From: Coleophoma eucalyptorum | Taxonomy: Eukaryota; Ascomycota; Leotiomycetes; Helotiales; Dermateaceae | Direction of reading: 5' to 3' | DNA length: 64,000 nt | Assembly: GCA_026120035.1 (NCBI GenBank) | Contig: JALRME010000066.1 | Location: forward strand, 31,464-95,463 | Shown here: positions 44,534 to 54,843 of the stretch, one piece after another | Layout of the letters: each line of letters opens with the position of its first letter | Position numbering within the stretch: position 1 is the first letter of the stretch | The notes under the pieces: generated by a model | What the model saw: only the letters and a program-made list of their open reading frames with translations | What the model was told of the DNA's origin: nothing | Databases searched by the model: none | Translations under genes and position numbers: made by a program

Positions 44534-46645
44534 TCACGCAAATACGTCTTCAAAACCATTCCAAGAACCCATGGTCTTTAGAGCTTCACAATCCTCCAAA
44601 GCAAGCATAAATTGATCTGGATCCACAAATAATGTGGTATCAGAGGAGCAGTCCTGCTGCCTGACTAAATGCTGCAGTAGGACTGGTGGGCTCTCTACCT
44701 CTGCATTTATGGTCGGAAGCCGTTGCAGGAGCGAAGTATTGGCATCTCGCAAAGCTTGCGAGTCATCCTTGAGATTCAGGAGTTTACATCGACGCATCAG
44801 GTATCTGAGCTGCTTAAGTACTGTTTTGGCACTCCCGTGGCTGAACTGGATTTCTTCCAAAGCTCCAATGCAAATAGTTAGACTAGACAGATATTCGTCA
44901 GAGGTTTCCGAAGACTGCTCTGCTCGAACGGCAATCAGCACCACAGCTGCCACAGTAATATTGTACATAGCTGTCCCAAGAAGCGTTATGGCGGATCCAT
45001 GGGATAGTCTGTAGTCGGCCAGAAGGCGTGATATATTCAGGGCGTGATCAACACAGATAGCTCGTGATTCTCGTGAGGCCGGGGTTATCCCGGTCTGGTT
45101 TATACCAAATCTTGCTGTAGAGCGGTGCAAAAGAGTCATTGCTGCGTGAAACTGTAATTGAAGTACATACACCGCAGGTGTACAGCCGGGGGTGTGTCTG
45201 AGATTAGAGCCAAGGCTTGATTCCCATGTGAAAAGCTTTTGGCGATAGGTTTGTAGGTGATTGCTGGTAAATGTTCTCTTGTTCAATGCATTGGAAATCT
45301 CTCCTACGATAGTGAAGAGCGTGGCCCATGCCAGCAAGATTTGTAGTTCTGGCGAGTACGTGGAAGTGCTATCAGATAGAAGCGAGGGTGACGAGATAGT
45401 CACATCGTCGAGATTGAGTGCACAGGGACGTCCAAGGTAAAGACCCCAGCCTCGGTCGTATGCGAAGGAACCCCAAAATACCGCTAGTCTGACTTCAAGA
45501 TCTATCGGGGACGAACAACTTAATTGGAATTCTGCATCTTCCTTATGGAGGCCGAGCTCAAATATCAGACGAGAGGCACGTCCTGACTCCAACCAACCCT
45601 TAGTATCTGCACCGCGACGGGAATGTACGGCACTCAGTAATTGAAGACTTTGTATAGTTGTCACTCCCATATTGTTCTCGATCTCGTATTCAGTCATTTC
45701 CATAGCCTTCCTCAGTAAATAGGGTTTTGATCCTTCGGGATCTTCATCTCTGCTCAGTGCCAGAGCTCTGATCTCCGGTACTTCAGAGAACACTGACGCG
45801 TTTGCTAAGATAGCGTAGAGCAAAGCTTTGCTGTAGTACCGAGAACGACCAGCCTCCATATCTTGCAGGAACGCTTCGCGGTGAACCACCTGGAGAACCT
45901 GGTGCTGGAATCGCCAGTACCGCTCCAAAAGATGATCACGGAGAGTTGGTGAGATGTCATCCTGGTCGTCCGGCTCGACGCTGCCATTGTCCCACTGCAC
46001 AAAGGTGCAGGGCATCTTCTCGCTTGTATGCAGGCTCGATGTTGGCCCATAGTACCTGACCTGACCACTTTCATCTGCACGAAAATGAGGCTTTTCTCCG
46101 TATAAGTCAGCGATTAAAGTATGCGGTGTCTTGTGAAAATTGACAATGTTCACATCTTCTTCAAAGTCGTTGCCCTTAGCTGAATCTATGCCACTGTTAG
46201 ATGAGTGGGAGGAGACTAGTGGTGTCAAGTATAAATTCCGGTGTGCTCTCAGCTCAGCATCTCGCAGTTGCTTTTGCAAACTTTCAATCTGTTTTTCAAG
46301 CTCTCGAATATGACTCTTCGATGACGGCCTTGACCGCTCATCTTCTTGGGGTACCACGCATTGTATTTGCAACCTCTCACATCGATTGCAAGGCAGAGTT
46401 TTTCGACTGCATTTGATTTTCTGTTGTCGACAGCTCAGGCAAGCTAACATCCGAGACGCGTCTTTACTGCCTTCGATTCCACTTGCGTGATCGATCGAAC
46501 TTCGGCGACGCTTTCGGCTTTTGGGCACTCCCCCGATTGAAGATGGTACCTGGGGATCCAATGAACGCGGTGGAGAGATCATGCTCGTGCTGAGGTCGAC
46601 AGAATTGTTCGAGCTTTGAAATTCTTCCCTATGCAACATGGCCAT
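44534..46645 (-). CDS. Zn2Cys6 transcription factor, probable cluster regulator
   Basis: Intronless minus-strand gene of 703 aa. The zinc cluster spans residues 69-96 with cysteines spaced C-x2-C-x6-C-x6-C-x2-C-x6-C (CLSC, KC, PCNRC, QC), preceded by a basic KSRKRRR nuclear signal and followed by a heptad coiled coil (about residues 110-135, HIRELEKQIESLQKQ) for dimerisation. Residues about 230-600 form the fungal_trans regulatory domain, with landmarks HREAFLQDMEAGRS, LLSAVHSRRGADTKGW, LIFELGLHKEDAEF and GSFAYDRGWGLYLGRP. It is divergent from the hydrolase at 47596 and lies 3 kb from BVMO2, so it is the natural candidate to control the oxidation/hydrolysis genes. That role is inferred from position only. 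Confidence 0.92.
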   Translation of the reverse strand: MAMLHREEFQSSNNSVDLSTSMISPPRSLDPQVPSSIGGVPKSRKRRRSSIDHASGIEGSKDASRMLACLSCRQQKIKCSRKTLPCNRCERLQIQCVVPQEDERSRPSSKSHIRELEKQIESLQKQLRDAELRAHRNLYLTPLVSSHSSNSGIDSAKGNDFEEDVNIVNFHKTPHTLIADLYGEKPHFRADESGQVRYYGPTSSLHTSEKMPCTFVQWDNGSVEPDDQDDISPTLRDHLLERYWRFQHQVLQVVHREAFLQDMEAGRSRYYSKALLYAILANASVFSEVPEIRALALSRDEDPEGSKPYLLRKAMEMTEYEIENNMGVTTIQSLQLLSAVHSRRGADTKGWLESGRASRLIFELGLHKEDAEFQLSCSSPIDLEVRLAVFWGSFAYDRGWGLYLGRPCALNLDDVTISSPSLLSDSTSTYSPELQILLAWATLFTIVGEISNALNKRTFTSNHLQTYRQKLFTWESSLGSNLRHTPGCTPAVYVLQLQFHAAMTLLHRSTARFGINQTGITPASRESRAICVDHALNISRLLADYRLSHGSAITLLGTAMYNITVAAVVLIAVRAEQSSETSDEYLSSLTICIGALEEIQFSHGSAKTVLKQLRYLMRRCKLLNLKDDSQALRDANTSLLQRLPTINAEVESPPVLLQHLVRQQDCSSDTTLFVDPDQFMLALEDCEALKTMGSWNGFEDVFA

Positions 46646-47595
46646 TGCTGCAATTTGCTGAGCATCTACAAATTAACATCAAACTGCTTGTCTTATGTCT
46701 GTGACGTTGGTGGATAGAAGAAAGATGAGTGGATGGACTTAGCCAAGCGACAATGGTTGGAAAACCGGACATGAGTTTCGACTCGAGTGGTTATTGAAGG
46801 TTTACAACTCCCGGAGACGGGGACGTCCATAGTGATGAGGGTAATGCAGGCAACACATCTGGCCCAGTAAAGAAGTAGCAAATATACACCTACGTACTTA
46901 GTAATGCTTTTTGTCATGTTCGTGGCGCGCTGAAGGGGGCCGACTTCGAGGGTGATCTTGAGGTTTGACCGCGGGGTAACTCCGCACAATTCTTTAATAA
47001 TACATGGAGCTCGAGGGTTTCTACCGAGGGTCCTTTCGTTTCTACCGAGGGCCCTGTGGGATTTCACCATTTGTTTCATTTCGGACTCTGGTCCCACAGC
47101 CCCTATTTCCAGTCTCTTTCATCGACCCAGTGCAGAAGCGCGTCAAGCCCTGAAGAGAAAGATACCAAGAAGGAGTTACTGTTTCCTCAATATGCAAGAT
47201 TCCTGATTATGCAAGATTGCTCAAGGTAAAAGCAGGCATTTCGGTCAAGGAGAGCAGTTTGAGTGTAAGCAAAGTGCTACCCCGCAAGCCACGCTTGTCG
47301 AAAGTCTTATAATGTTTATCTGCGGCAGACGCCAAAATTAAAAAGGAAGGTCGCGGCCTGTAATGTAAATCGACATGTAGTACAACCTTGATCCTGACTT
47401 ACCATAAGCGGAACGAGAGCTTAGTCTACGACATATCGGAGATCGACTGCCTGTCAGACTAAAATTCATCAATCTTTCGGGTAGCAATCGTGTGATAAGA
47501 AATGGCTTCTCTTGCCCTCCCGAACAGATTTCACAGGCGAGCCACCGAACGCCTTAAATCTACTGCTGTACTCTGTACCGCTTCTTGCGCACAGA
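46646..47595. promoter_or_regulatory. Divergent promoter: regulator / second hydrolase
   Basis: No coding sequence supported. It contains an exact 14-bp direct repeat, GTTTCTACCGAGGG, at 47017-47030 and 47038-47051 (21-bp period, two helical turns), and a CCGCGG core near 46969-46974. These are candidates for binding by the adjacent regulator. Confidence 0.4.
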
Positions 47596-48832
47596 ATGGT
47601 CCAACTAAAACCAAGTTCTTCGATTATAGCCCAGCCGAAACCAAGATATGGTCATTTATCCAAGATCCATCCTGAATTCCAGCCTCTCAAGGAAGCGATC
47701 GACCAAAGATTCGTCGCTTTGTGGTCGTTGCCACTAGACGATCTCAAGACTGCATATAGGACCGCACCCGTCGCTTTGCCGGAAGGCGTACCTGAGGTGG
47801 GAAAGGAGTATCAGGTTTTAGATCAAGAAATTCCTATGAGAGATAATGCAAAGATTGGACTACGTGTCTATAGACCCATGAAAACCAAAGAGGATGCAAT
47901 TTTGGTTCTGAAAGCGCACGGCGGGGGTATAATTATTCCTCTGCTTCCATTATGATCGAATTTGGCTAATAATTTGGATCATAGGTTGGGTCGTTGGAAG
48001 TCACCAGATCGAAGAAGTCGAAAATCGCATGTTGGCTGCATATAGTGGTGCTGTGGTTGCCAGTATCGATTACCGTATGGCTCCGGAGTATAAATTTCCC
48101 TATGCCGTTAATGACTGCTTCGACGCCTTCAAATGGGCAAGTCCCGCCCAGACCCCCTATCGCTCAGTTAAATCTCTGACAAATCGCAGTGCAAGTCCAA
48201 TGCCTCTAGCTTGGGTATTGATCCTCATTCAATTATTGTTGCTGGAGGAAGTGCCGGAGGCAATATCGTAAGGCAAATCAACGGTGTGGAGAATGATACT
48301 TAGCAATCTACAGGCAGCTGTACTTGCCCTCATGGCACGCGACAAACAAGAGTCTGGTATCATTGGGCAGGTCTTGAACATCCCGGTGACATGTCACCCA
48401 GATCTTTTCCCACGCGACAGATACGAATATGGAAGCTATGAGCAAAACAAGGATGCGAGTGTCGTCGATGCGCCAAAGATGAATTGGTTTTGGGAACAGT
48501 ACATGCCGAGAGTTGACCCAGACGTGTATGCGCATCCACTCTTATCAGAGAGTCACGCCGGATTACCACCAGCTCGTAAGTCTTGTATTCAAAGCAAAGG
48601 CTCCGGGTGCTGATGCAAGACAGTTGTTCAAGTTGCCGGTCTCGATCCGCTTCGAGATGAGGGTTTAGCCTATGCGGAAGCACTCGAGCATGCGGGAGTG
48701 GCGGTCACTCTGAAGGTGTACCCAGGATTGCCACATGGCTTTTACCTACTTCCATATTTAGAACAGACACGAAATTATTGGAAGAGCACTGTGGATTTTG
48801 TAGCAAGCCTTGGTGCATCGAGAAAGACCTAG
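47596..48832 (+). CDS. HSL-family alpha/beta-hydrolase (second esterase)
   Basis: Alpha/beta-hydrolase_3 enzyme of 343 aa from five exons: 47596-47926, 47985-48136, 48190-48267, 48314-48575, 48624-48832. Motifs: oxyanion HGGGW formed across intron 1, DYRMAPEYKFP, nucleophile in VAGGSAGGN, acid in GLDPLRDEG, and histidine in LPHGFYL. The triad is complete. Intron 2 keeps the frame only with a GC donor (GCAAGT at 48137) and its acceptor at 48189, producing the family-typical FKWCKSNASSLGIDP. Residues 1-100 form the usual cap region. It carries no signal peptide. It is divergent from the Zn2Cys6 regulator and probably belongs to the same metabolic group, as a second hydrolase for an ester or lactone. 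Confidence 0.88.
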
Positions 48833-48963
48833 ATGATATATAGACTAAGATGTCTAGACAAGTATCATCGTACTTTAGCGATCTAGTTATGATCCTGTTT
48901 GATGAAAACAGATGATATTAAAATCTCTCAAAACATGTAGATTTAGTCCTTAATAACTTGTCT

Positions 48964-49023
48964 CTATCCTGAATAATATGGTATAAGTAGTCTTAAATAT
49001 AACTTTTGGACCAATTAGAAGAT
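48964..49023 (+). repeat. Short repeat, RIP-mutated copy
   Basis: Aligns with 49242-49301. In the best-aligned 30 bp the differences are C in the other copy and T here, or G there and A here (CTGAATGTGACTTCTGG versus TTAAATATAACTTTTGG). This one-directional pattern marks RIP. No gene lies in 48833-50120. Confidence 0.65.
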
Positions 49024-49241
49024 ATTAGATTTATGTACTTTAGTAAACCAGTTACAAAATCACTCAAGTGGTAAAGAAAGAACTACGTAGTTGACGAAGG
49101 TAACAGGTTATTCTAATGCTAATTGTAAGCTAGTTACTAGTGACCTGTCTACCTACTTCTTTAAAGCAATATAATGAGACGGAGTGGAGGGGGGGGCATG
49201 GGCTAGAGTTATGTTATTAGGATACTAGGGTCCACTAAGTC

Positions 49242-49301
49242 CTATCCTCAACGATGCAGTCTAGACAGCCCTGAATGTGACTTCTGGACCAATCAGAAGA
49301 G
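49242..49301 (+). repeat. Short repeat, less-mutated copy
   Basis: Partner of 48964-49023, 278 bp upstream in direct orientation. It keeps most of the C and G bases that the other copy has lost. Confidence 0.65.
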
Positions 49302-49372
49302 GGCGGATTGAAGCGATTTCCCTAACTGGACTTTTCTAACTTTGGCTACAGGAGCTCTTTCAGCTAATGATT

Positions 49373-49425
49373 TGTTGCATCCCACCTTTTGGATGTTAGG
49401 TCAGGTGATGCGAGTAGTGTTTTGA
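49373..49425 (+). repeat. Dispersed short repeat, copy B
   Basis: Partner of 19707-19758, thirty kilobases away; see that entry for the shared words. Confidence 0.6.
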
Positions 49426-50120
49426 TCGTGAAAAATGTTTGAAATTGACCTTAGTAACAAGCTGTCAGTTTCATAAAGGATCAGTACGGAGGTGCAGGGG
49501 CTAATGTCTTGTACACCGCCCTATGAAGTCCAAGATGCTTGGGATACAGTAGTTACCCTAGGATTCTAGGATTATTATGAGAGCTTATTGAGTTGATGCC
49601 TCTACAAGTGCAAGTAGTAAGCGACGCAAATAGGCTATTTACAGAGTATTAGTAGATACAATATAGGTTATAGGAGGTAAAAAAACATTCTGCCTGGCAA
49701 TTTCTAGTAGGGTGGTATGCAAAACATTAGCCCTTACACCTCCGTAGGTGTCGAAACTGTACAATTGTCAGGGACCAATATATACTCCTCACTGGGCTGG
49801 AACAAGGGTTTTTCGATCGGCTATACGTTCCACAGTCCCGCCATCCTGTTTCATTCCACCAGTTTACAATACTTAAGTTCATAGAAGCTTAACTTACTTT
49901 AAAAGAGAAAAGAGCAATATTACAAAATCACGAAGCACAAGGTCAGCTGACATGGTTGAAGTCAAGGGATTGGAAGCAAGTCGGGCAAGAAAACAGTGAG
50001 AATGGCGGTAACAAACAAACTAGCAGGTAGTGTATTTAGTAAGCCTCCCCTCCAAACCTCTCTTTTTCTTGTGTTCTTAGATTCTTGTATTTATCAGTCA
50101 ATTGAACCCTTCTCTGAGCA

Positions 50121-51823
50121 TCAACTTGACCGACCTTCGTTATACAAAAATTGAGGAATATCCTCCCATTTTGTATTTGCTAAAATCTTTCCGAACAAGA
50201 ATCCTCTCTTATCTAGTTCTTCAAACACATCTCTACACCATCTCTCCTCTTTATCTGCTCCGAGCTCCGAAAACGCATGCATGGCAATTCGTAAAGAGAA
50301 GAATACATTTTGAGGACCCATGGTTTGTGTTCCTGGAGACAGAAGGTAGGGGATGGATCGTGCAATGAGCGTCGCTGTTGTGCGTATTTCCGACTGGAGG
50401 TAGACTTGAGAGAATTGATGGAAAGAAGTTGAAGGAGACGGTATAGAAGTAAGGTTGTTGTAGATTAAAAGAAGAGCTGCCCAGTAGAAGAGATGCATAC
50501 GTGCTATTTCGAAGCTTGGAAAATTAAGGGATGAGTCGGTCAATGGCTGTAAGTCGGAAAGCATCGCAGAGGCAATTGTCCTTGGTGATGTCTCGGAACG
50601 TAGTGGCGTGGTTGATGAGTCCACGAGGTTAACATACCATGTACGAAGTTGACGTTCGATAGCCCAATATCTCTCACGTAGAGATTCCATCTCCGCCGGC
50701 GAGGGTAATATCGCATCCATTGAGATAGTAAGTTCTGTTCGTTCTATAAGACCGGGCATTCGAGCCATAATATCGAGAAGGTGGTGGAAGTCAGATTTTG
50801 CAACCCTTTGCCATGGGATAGTCAGCCATTCCTCATCTCCAAGGTAGCTTGATCTTCGTGTTGCCAAAGCATAAGCAATCTGTAATCAATCAGTCCAGTT
50901 AAGAGAAGGGCGAAGGGAAATATACTCCAGTGCGCCTGAAAGCGAGGAAAAGTCGGTGGCTCGATTCAGATATGTGCAGTCCAGGACCACGCAGTTGAAA
51001 CAGTCGAGAAATCCCTTGGATATGACTTATCCATCCCCGTACATTCGAGCCGGATGTTTCGAGTACCTAGTCTGCATTTCAGAATGGACAACTTCAACGA
51101 AGTGAGATGGACGAAAGATTGGACTAACCTCAAAGACCAATAGTGTCATGCAACTCGCGAGTGTTTGCTCTTCAAAAATGAGATTATTGCTCGACAGTAT
51201 TGCTTGAATCGCTTCTAGCGCTTGTCCATAGACAGCCATGCCCTCGTTTTGCAGCTCCACGCTTTGATGCTTCCTTCCTATTCGAACTAGGCTTAGGGCT
51301 GTTATGGCGAGGGGTAGAGAGGTATTGTTTCCGAGATTACCAGTAATCTGAACCGTCTGGAGCCAAGATACTAGGGGGCTCTGCTTAGTCTTCTCGCCGC
51401 CTTGAGGGATGTAGTCAGATAAGAAACGCTCGAAGAGCTGAGACAAGGAGGTTGACACTTTTTCAGGCTGCTCTAGGATTGACGAGTTGGTGTTCACATT
51501 TCTCGCCCCTTGCTTTAAATAGAGCTCGCTATGGTCGTACTCGATGAAAGACGGTTCCGTCATGGGGTTCAATGGTTGCTTCCTTACAATCAATGTATCA
51601 CGATCCAATGCACTTAAATTCTTGAAGTGCCTGTTTCGTCGATATCCAGTGCATTGTCGTTTAGATTTCGTACACTGGCCACAAGAGGGCCTGCCTTGAT
51701 CACACTGCATCCAAGTTCCCATTTAATAACATCCCCGGCGAAGCATCAGTAGTTTCTACATACCTTGACTCTCCGTTTTCGACAAGTGTTGCATCCTTGT
51801 GATTTCCCAGCTACGCCCACCAT
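50121..51823 (-). CDS. Zn2Cys6 transcription factor (PF11951-like)
   Basis: Minus-strand gene with four exons (51823-51764, 51704-51129, 51066-50926, 50879-50121) joined in phase 0 to 511 aa. The zinc cluster occupies residues 11-38: CNTC, then the first intron exactly before the third cysteine, then CDQGRPSCGQC and QC. This placement directly after RKRRVK is common in this class. Regulatory-domain landmarks are RGWISHIQGISRLFQLRGP, ESSHRLFLAFRRTGIAYALATRRSSYL and FEIARMHLFYWAALLLIYNN. The start (MVGVAGKSQG) gives the typical short leader. Neighbours are the repeat-rich stretch and the Ytp1-like gene, so there is no obvious target. Confidence 0.87.
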
Positions 51824-52212
51824 ATTTGCACGAGTCTCGGGATAATTATGAAAGGATATGACAGTTGTCGAAAGATATTGCCTTTCTGGGTGATGATAGG
51901 AGGAAGATGTTGAGATCAAAGTAGATATATACACCGTTAGGCTTGCGTCCAAACTAGTCTTAGTTAGGAGACATCTTGCGAATGTCAGATTATGCACGCG
52001 TTGATCGTCCCCACACCTTTTAACGTATGACCAATTAAACGAAACGGCAAGATTGTCAGTACGAGGCATTGCAAGATGTACTCGTAACTTTGTTACTTTG
52101 ATTAATCCAGATCTGATATCACTTTAAAAGTCCGATTGTGAAATACAGACCTAATTGTGCATTTTCCTGGGTGTGTGGACAACGAGAACACAGTCAAGAT
52201 AACTGCAGGCAC

Positions 52213-54131
52213 TCATTGAACCGAAACGACTCTGTCTCGCCACATCTCCTCCCTCTTCTCCGCCCAACCCTTCGCCATAAGAAGGAAAATGACCCACGCC
52301 ATTAACGTCGCCGTGATACCCATAGTAACAGTTGCAACGACCATCGCATTGACACCGTTGTCAATCATAGACTGCACAGTGTCTCGGTTCTGTGACATCT
52401 CCACGTCAGATTGATTGTTGACTCGGAATATTGCACGAGGGGCGGATAATCTTACACTCGCCATAAGCATGAAACCCCCGCAGATGAAGCAAAACGAGCA
52501 GACGAGCTCCGACGCTGGACGCGATGGGTATATCGAGGTTGGTGGGGATATTTTAAGGAGCAGATAACTGCAGCATCGTGCGGCTGATGCGGAAATGAGA
52601 AGGTTTCCAACCTAAGTACATCAGCAAGGATTCTAAGGATAGGATAGTGAGAAAGGAGCGGGAAGGTACATATTTGTGCATCATAGTTGATTCCATGCTC
52701 ATCTGGTGATGTCCGCCAAGAATCATTCCCAGGAGGAAGATAATCATCGCTGGAATTGGGTTTATCGAGATCCCTGGTTGCGGTTGCATATATTTAGAGA
52801 ATTCGCCATCTTGGGGTAGAGCTTCAGGATATGCCTTGACCAAACGACGAAGTGCCTTTGACTCAACCATTAACCCGCACTGGAAATGGGTTAGAATTTG
52901 TCCACTGGTTAACTCACAAGGGTCACCTACTAGTCCGCCACCAATGAACAAAAGAGAGATAGCAACATGTTCCAGGTCTTGAGGAACCCACGCTTCACCC
53001 CAAGCGGAAAGATGCTCTAAAAATACGTTCGTAATCCCGTACAGGAATATGATAAAGCATTCAACCGTCTCCATTGATATCGAAGCAATCCGCTTTGTCA
53101 GATTGGAAGGTTTGAGATTCCAGGCCCATCCAAATTCAGCGAAACAGCCTATCCAGCGGCCGATTGTAATGATTCCAAACCCAATGAAAACTCCCCCTTT
53201 GATGAAATGTGCTAATCCATTGAAAATATGTTTCTCATGCTGTTTCGTAGTTATTAGTAAGTTGTTCAAGTTTCCCGATCAACATACGCACGAATATCCC
53301 AGCCATTGTGACAATTCCGTTACAAATGGCGACAGAGCCGAGAATGAGCAGTCCTTGATCAATAATATCGAACCATAAGTCTAAAATCGGTACAAGTAGA
53401 TTCGATCCGGAAACGTTGGCCCACCGCCGACTCCATGTCATAGGTTCATCGTATCTGTGTTCCAGCCTTGAATTATAATGTAAATGGACATCAAATAGTG
53501 TCTCGGAGTTAGTGTCAACAGAAGATTCCGATAGATTGTGGTTTGGAGAGGTGGCTCTGGATGACGAACTTCTGCTCTCCTCTTCCCTGGTCATACTTCC
53601 AGTTGTTTCTGGGATAAATGGTGCGTGTTCATCTTTAGTCCCGGAATTCGATGTCCTCCCAATGGAATCTTTGACAATTCCAATAATGAAATGTGCAAAT
53701 ATGAGAGCAGATAAGGCCCACCCAAGACCATTGTGTGAGGCCTTTGGGTATAGATCCGGAGTTTTGGAGTTATATACCAAACCATAAATCGTGCCGATGC
53801 CGTGAAGGCCGAGGAATGCGATCTGAGACTGAAATCGGAGATTTGACTTTGCGATATTGAGCATCACAGCTAGCTTAAATCAATTCTATGGGCTGCATTT
53901 GACTTCGGAGGGAAACATACAGATGGGTAAAGCGCCGACCCAACCAAGAAACATAAATATAATGTGGGCATAAAGTAGATTTGATGAATTGTTTTCTCTG
54001 AAATAGCTTTCCGCAGGAATCGGCGATGAAGATATATTTCCACTGCTTGCGTTCATAGGTGTGGCTGTAGCAGGAAGTGCTTGAAATATCATTGTCACTA
54101 CGACGTGGACATGAAAATGAGGCTGCCACAT
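52213..54131 (-). CDS. Ytp1-family multi-spanning membrane protein (DUF2427 + Ytp1)
   Basis: Integral membrane protein of the Ytp1 family, found across fungi; its biochemical function is unknown. Five minus-strand exons (54131-53921, 53869-53292, 53239-52931, 52879-52670, 52611-52213) join to 568 aa. A signal-like first helix is followed by the DUF2427 part (AHIIFMFLGWVGALPI, LGLHGIGTIYGL), a Ser/Glu-rich cytoplasmic loop (about residues 145-210), then the Ytp1 core: IFNGLAHFIKGGVFIGFG, RWIGCFAEFGWAWN, GHHQMSMESTMMHK, then VGNLLISASAARCC across the last junction, SPPTSIYPSRP, and a terminal helix with KGWAEKREEMWR. The HHQ block is the family signature. The frame and all splice sites are intact. 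Confidence 0.88.
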
Positions 54132-54843
54132 CGTACTAACAATGAAATATTTCCTATTTGATTGCTACAGGAAGTAGTAAAGAGCTAGAAGCACGAAGAT
54201 ATGTGAAACGAGTTATAAAGGTGATTTGACAAAGGACAGAAAGAAGTACTTTATATACGTATAGTCCTTCCCATAGCTACGGTACTCTCGGGTTCTCGTC
54301 ACCGCTACGAAATAGAGTATTTTTGGAAGCCGTCTTGTCCATAATTTTTCGCATCTTGCAACTCCAAGTAGTAAACTTGTAATACGATATGACATCGGGT
54401 ACATGGAAAGTCTTACACGGCCGCGAGTAAGGCTAGCTTTTACCCCTGAATCATCCGCGCTAAGCCAAGATAAGCTACATGTTGCGAGACAAATAGAAGG
54501 GGATCGTAATATTATTATTAATGTAGTAATACCTGTGGCAAACTGAGAGTTTTGCCAGGAGCGAAAATTAGAAATAGTAAGACAAATTCCTTTCCGAAAC
54601 CTTTCAACGGAACGACGAGCGAGTGGCTTCAACTCTAAAACTTTATTCCTACCTCAATACACTTACTAGTACTCACTAAACACAAACACAAAGACTTCTG
54701 ACCGAGATCTCCTTACTATTTATTTTGTACAGTCCGCAAGTTATTTAGCGGGATTCTTTCCCCTGTTATTGACCGGAACCGGACTCTGGCTTCTGTCTAG
54801 CACTGTGAAGGCCGAGAATGCTGGCTACCTCAGCGGCAGATTC
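54132..54843. other. Intergenic, divergent promoter of Ytp1-like and P4-ATPase genes
   Basis: No supported gene. The two flanking genes point away from each other. A 139-codon open frame on the minus strand (54213-54632) has no recognisable features and lies in the likely promoter. Confidence 0.5.

Noticed and set aside
26483..48832. Biosynthetic gene cluster for a polyketide, peptide or terpene
   Set aside because: No backbone synthase is present in the window, so a catabolic or detoxifying cluster is the better description.
54213..54632. 139-codon open frame on the minus strand between the Ytp1-like and P4-ATPase genes
   Set aside because: No family likeness, biased composition, and it lies in the expected divergent promoter.
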